Source: an uncultured Lachnospiraceae bacterium
GTDB taxonomy: Bacteria; Bacillota; Clostridia; Lachnospirales; Lachnospiraceae
NCBI GenBank assembly: GCA_902760415.1
Contig: CACWGK010000015.1
Span: 1-35,673 of the forward strand
Direction of reading: 5' to 3'
DNA length: 35,673 nt
Below, in pieces: positions 18,824-25,540 of this stretch (its first letter is position 1; each line of letters begins with the position of its first letter). A model generated the notes under the pieces. It was not told the DNA's origin and did not search any database. It was given only the letters and a program-made list of their open reading frames with translations. The position numbers and the translations under genes were made by a program.

Positions 18824-20269
18824 ATGAGTAGCACATCAAATCAGAGAAAAAAGAAGAGGGCAAATGCTAATGTTATAAGACTGAGCAGATCAGCCAGACT
18901 TAACTCTACAGTCATTATATTTGCAATCATCTTAATATATGTTGTAGCAAGTATTATCATTTCCTTTATGAAGGAACCTATTACCACCTACAAGGTTGGT
19001 TCTAGTAATATTAATAGTAATATTACATGTACTGGTATTGCTCTTAGAAATGAGATAGAGATAACTTGTTCTAAATCTGGATACATGATCTACTTTGTAC
19101 ACGATGGAGATAAGGTTAAAAAGAATGCTCCAGTATGTACAGTTGATGAGACAGGAAATATCATATCTGCTATCAAAGCAACTGGAGAGAGTGATGATGG
19201 TAACGGACTCTTTACTCAGTCTGATTATGCCAGTATCAGATCTACAATAGATACTTATAAAGCATCTTATTCTGATGTTACATTTTCCAATCTATATAAC
19301 TTTAAGTCTGAAGTAGAAAGTAAAGTTATGGAGCTTTCAAGTGACGTTATGATGCAGCAGATTAATGCTGGTGGTACAAAGGTTAGCTCAACTCTTCAGA
19401 CTATTAAGTCCACTGAAAGTGGTGTTATAACTTACTATACTGATGGTTATGAGAAGAAGACACCAGAGACTTTATCAGAAGATGATTTCAACAAGAATAA
19501 TTATAAGAAAACTTCTCTTAAATCAGGTGATATTCTTGATACTGGTTCTACAGTATTTAAGATAGTTTCTGATGAGAGCTGGAATATAGTATGCCAGGTT
19601 ACTGAAGAACAGGCCAAGGTGATTCAGGGAGAAGAAAAACTTAGATTTACTATAAATGATTCTCCTATAGAAATCAGCTCATCTTATTCTATACTTCCAA
19701 GAGGTGAATCTTACTTTGTTGTTCTACCTCTTAAGAAGTATATGGTAGATTATATCGATGAGAGATTCTTAAATATCGAGATAATTCTTAACAAGTTTGA
19801 AGGACTTAAGGTTCCTAATTCAGCCCTTCAAGATAAGGAAGTATATAAGATTCCTAAGGAATATATAAATGAATCAGAAAAGTCTTCTTCCAAATCAGTT
19901 ACTGTAAGACGATTTGAAAATGCAGATGCAACCGCTGGTGATGCAACTGGTGATTCAAAGACAACGAAGGTTAATCTTATCATTTATAAAAGTGATGATG
20001 CATATTACTATGTCGATGAAGAGACATTTTTCGACACAGATCAGATACTAGGTAAAGAAGGTGCTGATGTGTCGCCGGTTCTGTCGCTTGACCGCGATAC
20101 TCTTACAGGTGTATATCTTGCTAACACTGGTGTAGCTGAGTATATTGAAGTAAATGTAGTAAAGACTCAGGATGAGTTCTCGATACTTAAGAGTGACGAG
20201 AATCTTAAAGAGTTTGATAATATAGTACTGGATGCTAGTCAGGTTTCAGTTAATCAGACATTATACTAA
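18824..20269 (+). CDS. HlyD-like membrane-fusion-type protein, no transporter partner nearby
   Basis: A 481-residue protein with a Lys/Arg-rich cytoplasmic tail (residues 1-26), one membrane segment (about 28-48) and a long outside part. The first 100 residues after the membrane resemble a biotinyl/lipoyl-like hairpin half (GIALRNEIEITCSKSGYMIY, then DGDKVKKNAPVCTV), and the matching second half appears near residues 205-260 (STESGVITYYTDG, SGDILDTGSTVFKIV), as in HlyD/RND adaptor proteins. A Ser/Thr/Ala-rich patch lies near residue 365. No ABC or RND transporter gene is adjacent; instead it precedes yggS-sepF-divIVA. Its role is unknown; an envelope or division function is my inference from context. 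Confidence 0.72.
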   Translation: MSSTSNQRKKKRANANVIRLSRSARLNSTVIIFAIILIYVVASIIISFMKEPITTYKVGSSNINSNITCTGIALRNEIEITCSKSGYMIYFVHDGDKVKKNAPVCTVDETGNIISAIKATGESDDGNGLFTQSDYASIRSTIDTYKASYSDVTFSNLYNFKSEVESKVMELSSDVMMQQINAGGTKVSSTLQTIKSTESGVITYYTDGYEKKTPETLSEDDFNKNNYKKTSLKSGDILDTGSTVFKIVSDESWNIVCQVTEEQAKVIQGEEKLRFTINDSPIEISSSYSILPRGESYFVVLPLKKYMVDYIDERFLNIEIILNKFEGLKVPNSALQDKEVYKIPKEYINESEKSSSKSVTVRRFENADATAGDATGDSKTTKVNLIIYKSDDAYYYVDEETFFDTDQILGKEGADVSPVLSLDRDTLTGVYLANTGVAEYIEVNVVKTQDEFSILKSDENLKEFDNIVLDASQVSVNQTLY

Positions 20270-20295
20270 TCCAGTCGTTTTATCGGAGGAATGAT

Positions 20296-21003
20296 ATGAG
20301 TGAAGTTATTCAAGATAATTACCGTGCGGTAAGAGAGAAGATAAATGAAACTTGCAAAAGAGTAGGCAGAAAACCAGAGGAAGTTACGCTTATAGCTGTA
20401 AGTAAGACTAAGCCCCTTAGTGATATAGAAAAGCTTATAAAGATTGATGTTATAGAGTTTGGAGAGAATAAACCACAAGAGCTTAGAGATAAGTTTGATG
20501 CGGTTTCTACACCAGTTAGATTCCATCAGATTGGACATCTTCAGACAAATAAGGTTAAGTATATTATAAATAAAGCAGTACTTATTCATTCAGTAGATTC
20601 TATCAAGCTTGCCTCTGTTATAGAAAAAGAAGCAGAGAAGAGAAATATTCATGTAAATGTCCTAATAGAAGTTAATTATGCTGGAGAAGATACAAAGTTT
20701 GGTGTCAGCAAAGAAGAGGTTCTTCCTCTTGTAAAAGAAATTGCTGAAAAATATAGACATATCAATATCAGAGGTCTTATGACAATAGCACCATTTGTAG
20801 ATGATCCTGAAGAAAACAGACCGATCTTCAAGGGCATGCATGAATTATTACTTGACATAAAATCTCAAAACATAGATAATGTTGATATGTCCATTCTATC
20901 CATGGGCATGACCAACGATTATGTTGTAGCCGTTGAAGAAGGTGCTACTATGGTACGAGTTGGTACTGCCATTTTTGGAGAAAGACAGTATAAAGGAGAG
21001 TAG
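20296..21003 (+). CDS. YggS/YlmE-family PLP homeostasis protein
   Basis: A 235-residue single-domain alanine-racemase-like barrel protein that binds pyridoxal phosphate and helps control its level; no enzymatic reaction is known for the family. The PLP lysine is Lys37 in LIAVSKTKP. Further signatures are FGENKPQELRDK, FHQIGHLQTNKVKYI, VLIEVNYAGEDTKFG and the final SMGMTNDYVVAVEEGATMVRVGTAIFG. A GGAGG ribosome site lies 7 bases before the ATG. In Gram-positive bacteria this gene (ylmE) lies directly before sepF, exactly as here with a 2-base gap. Confidence 0.94.
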   Translation: MSEVIQDNYRAVREKINETCKRVGRKPEEVTLIAVSKTKPLSDIEKLIKIDVIEFGENKPQELRDKFDAVSTPVRFHQIGHLQTNKVKYIINKAVLIHSVDSIKLASVIEKEAEKRNIHVNVLIEVNYAGEDTKFGVSKEEVLPLVKEIAEKYRHINIRGLMTIAPFVDDPEENRPIFKGMHELLLDIKSQNIDNVDMSILSMGMTNDYVVAVEEGATMVRVGTAIFGERQYKGE

Positions 21004-21005
21004 TT

Positions 21006-21587
21006 ATGGCAACTGGCAGGAAGAGCTTTTTTGATCTATTCAAGATTCCTGATGATGATGATTATGAAGGCGATGAAGATGATGATATCTTCGATGATGA
21101 TGACGACGATGATGAAGATGTGGCACCAGTAAGAAGGGCAGCTAAGCCTGCACCTAGAACTACTGCAAAGCCAGCATATGAACATACACCTAGAGAGACA
21201 AAGAAGTTTGCAAGTTTTGGCAATTCAGCGCCTGCTTCAAATGCGTCTGAAAAACTTGTTTCATTTGACTCTGGTTCAGAAAGAAGACCTAGATCACCAA
21301 AGTCCAGCGAGGTATTTGTGATAAAACCTCAGGAGTTTGATGATGCACAGACTGTTGCGGATTTCCTTAAGAAGGGGAAGGCAATCGTGATCAACATGGA
21401 AGGTCTTCAGCTGGAAAGTGCACAGAGAATTATAGATTTTATAGGTGGTGCTTGCTATGGTATGGGCGGCGAGCTTAAGGCTATATCAGCTTCAATCTTT
21501 ATAGCTGTACCTAATAACATAGAAGTATCGGGTGATTTAAGAGAAGAGATACTTAACAACTCTTCAGTTTCACCATTTTTAGGATAA
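21006..21587 (+). CDS. sepF: Cell division protein SepF
   Basis: A 193-residue protein with the SepF layout: an N-terminal amphipathic membrane-targeting segment (residues 1-14), an acidic and then Pro/Ala/Arg-rich flexible linker (about 15-100) and the C-terminal SepF/DUF552 domain (about 103-190) with FDDAQTVADFLKKGKAIVIN and the RIIDFIGGACYGMGGELK motif. SepF polymerises and tethers FtsZ to the membrane. The linker begins with 23 residues that are almost all Asp or Glu (residues 16-38), which is unusually acidic. It lies between yggS and divIVA, the standard order apart from missing ylmG and ylmH. Confidence 0.93.
   Translation: MATGRKSFFDLFKIPDDDDYEGDEDDDIFDDDDDDDEDVAPVRRAAKPAPRTTAKPAYEHTPRETKKFASFGNSAPASNASEKLVSFDSGSERRPRSPKSSEVFVIKPQEFDDAQTVADFLKKGKAIVINMEGLQLESAQRIIDFIGGACYGMGGELKAISASIFIAVPNNIEVSGDLREEILNNSSVSPFLG
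21051..21119 (+). repeat. GAT/GAC-rich simple-sequence tract encoding the acidic linker of SepF
   Basis: About 69 bases are nearly pure runs of GAT, GAC and GAA codons. They encode SepF residues 16-38, almost all Asp or Glu. Imperfect trinucleotide runs like this can change length by slippage without breaking the frame, so linker length may vary between strains; that is inference. Confidence 0.75.
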
Positions 21588-21625
21588 TACATCCAAATAA
21601 CCGTTAGGGGGTTGGGGGACACAAC

Positions 21626-22309
21626 ATGTTAACACCACTTGATGTTCAACAAAAGAAATTCAAGCCTGGTTTGGGATACGATAAAAAAGACGTTCAAGCA
21701 TTCTTTGATGAAGTTTCTAAGAGCTATGGCGAGCTCTATAGATCAAATGCAGAATTAAAAGAGAAAGTTATAACATTAACAGATACTGTTCAGCATTATA
21801 AAGCAACAGAGAATGAATTAAACAAGAAGCTTCTTTTAACAGATAAAAATATTGAGGAATCTAAGACAAATGCTGAAAAGACAGCTAAGGCTATCGAGAA
21901 TGAAGCAGTCAGTCGAGGAAATGAGATCATAAAAGAAGCTAAGCAGGAACGCGAAAAACTAGAGGCTGAAATACTTGATCTTACTGCTATGTATGCTGAA
22001 TATAAGGCAAACTTTAACAGTCTTATTAGAAAGCTTCGTAGAACACTTGATGATAATGATTTTGATCCAAATGCAGCTAATACAGTTGCAAGAGCTGGTT
22101 CAAAGAAGGAAGAAGAGCAGGAAGATAGAGTTTTTGATTTTGTAACTGCCGAGAAAGTAAAAGAAAGTGGTTCAAGTACCAGTCTTTCTACTGGTGGTTC
22201 AAAGCTTAGTATGGCAAATAAGAATAGTAATTCTTCAAATGTATATGGATCAACCCTAGGTGGAGATGGTATCGATCCATTTGCAGATATAACATTTATG
22301 GATGACTAA
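21626..22309 (+). CDS. divIVA: DivIVA-domain cell division / polar organiser protein
   Basis: A 227-residue protein. The first 30 residues match the DivIVA membrane-curvature domain (MLTPLDVQQKKFKPGLGYDK, then KDVQAFFDEV). Two heptad-rich coiled coils follow (about 32-70 and 80-130), then a low-complexity tail rich in Ser, Gly and Asn with a short conserved-looking end (GDGIDPFADITF). DivIVA marks poles and septa and recruits partners; where MinCD exists it holds MinCD at the poles, but no min genes lie in this window. A G-rich run GGGGGTTGGGGG upstream of the ATG probably supplies the ribosome site. A terminator-like hairpin lies about 65 bases after the stop. Confidence 0.9.
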   Translation: MLTPLDVQQKKFKPGLGYDKKDVQAFFDEVSKSYGELYRSNAELKEKVITLTDTVQHYKATENELNKKLLLTDKNIEESKTNAEKTAKAIENEAVSRGNEIIKEAKQEREKLEAEILDLTAMYAEYKANFNSLIRKLRRTLDDNDFDPNAANTVARAGSKKEEEQEDRVFDFVTAEKVKESGSSTSLSTGGSKLSMANKNSNSSNVYGSTLGGDGIDPFADITFMDD

Positions 22310-22375
22310 CAGTCTACTAAACTTACTTAGGTTTTATAAATATTTAGTACTAATATAATATGACATATTACGTTG

Positions 22376-22409
22376 TAGCATCCTTTCGTAGGATGCTATT
22401 TCTTTGTCT
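22376..22409 (+). terminator. Rho-independent terminator after divIVA (in front of lspA)
   Basis: A perfect 9-bp inverted repeat, TAGCATCCT and AGGATGCTA around a TTCGT loop (22376-22398), is followed by TTTCTTTGT. It sits between the divIVA stop and the lspA ribosome site. It probably ends or attenuates the upstream division transcript; a consensus TATAAT at 22354-22359 lies just before it, but I see no convincing -35 box. Confidence 0.7.
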
Positions 22410-22424
22410 AAGAGAAGGAGATAT

Positions 22425-23021
22425 ATGAAAACAAAGAGAATACTTCTGGCTGTAATAATAATAGCAATTCTAGTTGCAATCGACCAATATACAAAATACC
22501 TGGTTGTTACAAATATGCAACCTTATAGTGACGAGAAGAAGATTATCGGTGATTCACTAGTTCTTTACTTCATCAAGAATACCGGCGCTGCCTGGGGTTC
22601 ATTTAGTAAGAATACTCCTGTTCTTGCAGGTATTTCGGTTGTTATGATCATATTTCTTGGATATTTATTTTTCAAGAATATAGAACGTGATGACAGAAAG
22701 CTTCTTAGAATATTCACAATCATAACTATTGGCGGCGCGGTAGGTAATCTTATAGATAGAATCCGTCTCAACTATGTAGTGGATTTTATATATGCGAAGT
22801 TTATTAATTTTCCAGTATTTAACTTTGCGGATATATGCGTAACAGTCAGTGCCTTTATGCTGGTTATTCTCTATATTTTTATCTATAAAGATGATGAAGA
22901 AGAGTCAAAAAAATCATCAAAAATTAATGAATCAAGTACTGAAGAAACTGAAGCAGATTCACACGAAGAATCTCAGGAAGAAGAAACTGAAATAGAGTCA
23001 GAAACTCAGGATATTTTTTAA
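22425..23021 (+). CDS. lspA: Lipoprotein signal peptidase LspA with acidic C-terminal tail
   Basis: An aspartyl membrane protease that cleaves prolipoproteins after diacylglyceryl transfer. Four membrane segments are visible. The catalytic aspartates are Asp111 (GNLIDRIR) and Asp136 (FNFADI), and the NTGAAWGSF motif is intact. I chose ATG 22425 (198 residues) because AAGGAG lies 4 bases upstream; an in-frame TTG at 22404 would add seven residues but overlaps the terminator tail. Residues 154-198 form an unusual tail with about 19 Asp/Glu residues, expected to face the cytoplasm; core LspA is usually about 150-165 residues. The gene commonly follows divIVA in this cluster. Confidence 0.93.
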   Translation: MKTKRILLAVIIIAILVAIDQYTKYLVVTNMQPYSDEKKIIGDSLVLYFIKNTGAAWGSFSKNTPVLAGISVVMIIFLGYLFFKNIERDDRKLLRIFTIITIGGAVGNLIDRIRLNYVVDFIYAKFINFPVFNFADICVTVSAFMLVILYIFIYKDDEEESKKSSKINESSTEETEADSHEESQEEETEIESETQDIF

Positions 23022-23053
23022 TAAAGATTACATACTCCTATACAAAGTTAATT

Positions 23054-23082
23054 TTGTTTAACCATATAGAATTTGGTAAAAT
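23054..23082 (+). promoter_or_regulatory. Sigma-A-type promoter of the hydCBA operon
   Basis: TTGTTT (23054-23059), a 17-base spacer and TAAAAT (23077-23082), with TGG directly before the -10 (extended -10 type). The expected start of transcription is near 23089, giving a leader of about 50 bases before the hydC ATG. The promoter lies 33 bases after the lspA stop codon. Confidence 0.65.
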
Positions 23083-23093
23083 AATATCAGTGC

Positions 23094-23135
23094 GCGAAGG
23101 GGAAACTCTCACGTAAAAATAAACTGCGAAAGGGG
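23094..23135 (+). repeat. Short direct repeat in the hydC leader (GCGAAGGGG / GCGAAAGGGG)
   Basis: GCGAAGGGG at 23094-23102 recurs as GCGAAAGGGG at 23126-23135. The second copy contains the Shine-Dalgarno sequence of hydC (6 bases before the ATG); the first is at the very start of the predicted transcript. It may be chance or a duplicated ribosome-binding element. Confidence 0.4.
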
Positions 23136-23141
23136 CTGCTT

Positions 23142-23627
23142 ATGAGTAACTTACAGGCTACTGCGGTAGCGAAAATTGAGGAGATCTGTGATAGATACAC
23201 AGAAGAGAAGACTCCTCTCATGATGATACTCAGTGACATCCAGAACGAGTATGGTTACATACCTCTAGATGTTCAGGAGATAGTATCAAAGAAGACTGGA
23301 ATTTCAGTCGCAGAGATCTATGGTGTTGTTACATTTTATTCATTCTTTTCCCTTACACCAAAGGGAAAGTATGTTATCGGATGCTGTCTTGGTACAGCTT
23401 GCTATGTAAAGGGAGCTCAGAATGTTATAGACAAGTTCTCAGAGCTTCTTAAGATAGCTCCAGGTGAGACTTCAGAAGATGGACTCTTTACTCTTGATGC
23501 ACTTAGATGTATCGGTGCTTGTGGTATTGCACCAGCTGTAAGCATTAATGGTAAGGTTTATCCAAAGGTTGAGGTAGGCCAGGTTCCACAGATAATTGAA
23601 GATTATAAGGCTCAGGCTAACGCTTAG
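23142..23627 (+). CDS. hydC: Electron-bifurcating [FeFe] hydrogenase subunit HydC (NuoE-like)
   Basis: A 161-residue NuoE-family, thioredoxin-fold [2Fe-2S] protein. The cluster ligands follow the family spacing C-x4-C-x35-C-x3-C: Cys82, Cys87, Cys123 and Cys127. It forms the small electron-transfer subunit that, with HydB and HydA, makes up the cytoplasmic hydrogenase that oxidises NADH and reduced ferredoxin together to make H2 (or runs in reverse). It is the first gene of the operon, with AAAGGGG as ribosome site. NuoE of NADP-reducing hydrogenases (HndA) is a close alternative; subunit order and the partner sequences fit both names. Confidence 0.92.
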   Translation: MSNLQATAVAKIEEICDRYTEEKTPLMMILSDIQNEYGYIPLDVQEIVSKKTGISVAEIYGVVTFYSFFSLTPKGKYVIGCCLGTACYVKGAQNVIDKFSELLKIAPGETSEDGLFTLDALRCIGACGIAPAVSINGKVYPKVEVGQVPQIIEDYKAQANA

Positions 23628-23643
23628 GAAGGGAGGATATGAG

Positions 23644-25527
23644 ATGATAGATACAGTTCAGAAGTTAGACGAATGCTCATCCACTTGTACTAAGTGCCTG
23701 GATGATAAGCTTACTGGTGCTGACGGTAAGAGACATATTGTTCTCTGCGGTGGTACTGGATGTCTCTCAAGCAACTCTATGGAAATCAAAGAGAAGTTTG
23801 AGAAGGTTCTTGAAGAGAAGGGACTTTCAGACAAGGCTACAGTAAATATTGTAGGTTGTTTCGGTTTCTGCTCACAGGGTCCATTTGTAAAGATTTATCC
23901 TGAAGATACTCTATATCGTATGGTTTCAATCGACGATGTTGATGAGATCGTTGAGAAGGATATTATTGGTGGTGAGATTGTAGAGAGACTTCTCTATGTT
24001 GATCCAGCAACAAAGGAAAAGGTAACAAAGCAGGATGATATTAACTTCTATAAGAAGCAGCGTCGTGTTGCTCTTCATGGTTGTGGAGTTATCAATCCAG
24101 AAGATATCAATGAAGCAATTGGTATGGGTGCTTTCCAGGGACTTAAGAAAGCTCTTTCAATGACTCCAGAAGAGGTAGTTGATGAAGTACTTAAGTCAGG
24201 ACTTCGTGGACGTGGAGGCGGCGGCTTCCCATCAGGACGTAAGTGGATGTTTGCTCAGAAGTCTGCTGGTGATGAGAAGTACGTTGTATGTAACGGTGAT
24301 GAGGGTGATCCAGGTGCATTCATGGATCGTTCTATCCTTGAGGGTAACCCACTTGGTGTTATCGAAGGTATGATGATTGCTGGTTATGCAATCGGTGCTC
24401 AGAACGGATATTTCTATGTTCGTGCAGAGTATCCTATCGCTGTAAACAGACTTAAGAAGGCTATCGCACAGGCTCGTGAGGTTGGACTTCTTGGTGAGAA
24501 TATATTAGGTACAGGCTTTAGCTTTGACTGCCACATCAGACTTGGTGCTGGTGCTTTCGTATGTGGTGAGGAGACAGCTCTTCTTAACTCAATCGAAGGT
24601 AAGCGTGGTATGCCAAGACCAAGACCTCCTTTCCCAGCTGTAAAGGGCCTTTGGGATAAGCCAACTATCGTTAATAACGTTGAATCACTTGCTTGTGTAC
24701 CATATATCCTTAGAGAGGGCGCTGATGAGTTCGCTAAGGTTGGTACTGAGGGATCAAAGGGTACTAAGGTATTCGCTCTCGGTGGTAAGGTTAACAACGT
24801 AGGTCTTGTTGAGGTTCCTATGGGAACAACACTTCGTGAGCTCATTTATGATATCGGTGGTGGTATTCCAAATGGCAAGAAGTTCAAGGCTATTCAGACA
24901 GGTGGTCCTTCAGGTGGATGTCTTACAGAAGAGTTCCTTGATGAGCCAATCGATTTCGATAACTTAGTACAGAAGGGATCTATGATGGGTTCTGGTGGTG
25001 CTATCGTTATGGATGAAGATAACTGTATGGTTGACGTTGCAAAGTTCTACATGGAGTTCATCTGTGATGAGTCATGTGGTAAGTGTTCACCATGTCGTAT
25101 CGGTACAAAGAGAATTCTTGAGATTCTTACAAAGATTACAGAGGGTAAGGGTTCTATGGAAGACCTTGATACTCTTGAAGAACTTAGTAAGACAATTCAG
25201 AGTAACTCACTTTGTGCTCTTGGTCAGACTGCAGCTAACCCAGTTAATTCAACACTTAAGCATTTCCGTGATGAGTACATTGCTCATATCGTTGATAAGA
25301 AGTGTCCAGCTCATGTATGTAAGAACCTTATGCAGTACAAGATTGACAAGGATAAGTGCGTAGGCTGTGGTCTTTGTGCTAAGAATTGTCCTGCTTCATG
25401 TATTACTCAGACAGATTACATCGCTGAGGGTCATAAACTTGCATCATATGAAATCAATCCAGAGAAGTGCGTAAAGTGCGGACTTTGTATGAGTAACTGT
25501 AGACTTAGCGCTATTTCAAAAGAATAA
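23644..25527 (+). CDS. hydB: Electron-bifurcating [FeFe] hydrogenase subunit HydB (NuoF-like flavoprotein)
   Basis: A 627-residue protein that binds FMN and NAD(H) and is thought to host bifurcation. An N-terminal thioredoxin-like [2Fe-2S] domain has Cys35, Cys40, Cys72 and Cys76. The NuoF core shows GRGGGGFPSGRKW near 190 and NGDEGDPGAFMDRS for FMN/NADH binding, then CGKCSPC (Cys478, 481, 484) with a fourth Cys near 524 for a [4Fe-4S] cluster. Two C-terminal ferredoxin motifs begin at Cys572 (CVGCGLCAKNC) and near 607 (CVKCGLCMSNC). I start it at ATG 23644, 9 bases after GGGAGG; an in-frame ATG at 23596 lies inside hydC and has no such site. Confidence 0.95.
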   Translation: MIDTVQKLDECSSTCTKCLDDKLTGADGKRHIVLCGGTGCLSSNSMEIKEKFEKVLEEKGLSDKATVNIVGCFGFCSQGPFVKIYPEDTLYRMVSIDDVDEIVEKDIIGGEIVERLLYVDPATKEKVTKQDDINFYKKQRRVALHGCGVINPEDINEAIGMGAFQGLKKALSMTPEEVVDEVLKSGLRGRGGGGFPSGRKWMFAQKSAGDEKYVVCNGDEGDPGAFMDRSILEGNPLGVIEGMMIAGYAIGAQNGYFYVRAEYPIAVNRLKKAIAQAREVGLLGENILGTGFSFDCHIRLGAGAFVCGEETALLNSIEGKRGMPRPRPPFPAVKGLWDKPTIVNNVESLACVPYILREGADEFAKVGTEGSKGTKVFALGGKVNNVGLVEVPMGTTLRELIYDIGGGIPNGKKFKAIQTGGPSGGCLTEEFLDEPIDFDNLVQKGSMMGSGGAIVMDEDNCMVDVAKFYMEFICDESCGKCSPCRIGTKRILEILTKITEGKGSMEDLDTLEELSKTIQSNSLCALGQTAANPVNSTLKHFRDEYIAHIVDKKCPAHVCKNLMQYKIDKDKCVGCGLCAKNCPASCITQTDYIAEGHKLASYEINPEKCVKCGLCMSNCRLSAISKE

Positions 25528-25540
25528 GGAGGTAACAACT

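Noticed and set aside
21051..21119. The GAT/GAC run in sepF, considered as a CRISPR-like or non-coding repeat.
   Set aside because: It is in frame within a clear SepF gene and encodes an acidic linker; there are no spacers.
22354..22359. TATAAT before lspA as a promoter.
   Set aside because: There is no acceptable -35 hexamer and a terminator hairpin starts 17 bases downstream; it could be chance in AT-rich DNA.
23596..23643. An in-frame upstream ATG that would extend HydB by 16 residues into hydC.
   Set aside because: It lies inside the hydC coding sequence without a ribosome site, and the GGGAGG before ATG 23644 fits the normal HydB start.
24414..24845. A 143-residue open frame on the - strand inside hydB.
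   Set aside because: It is the antisense shadow of a conserved NuoF domain, its product is Ser/Pro-rich without recognisable motifs, and the + strand gene is certain.
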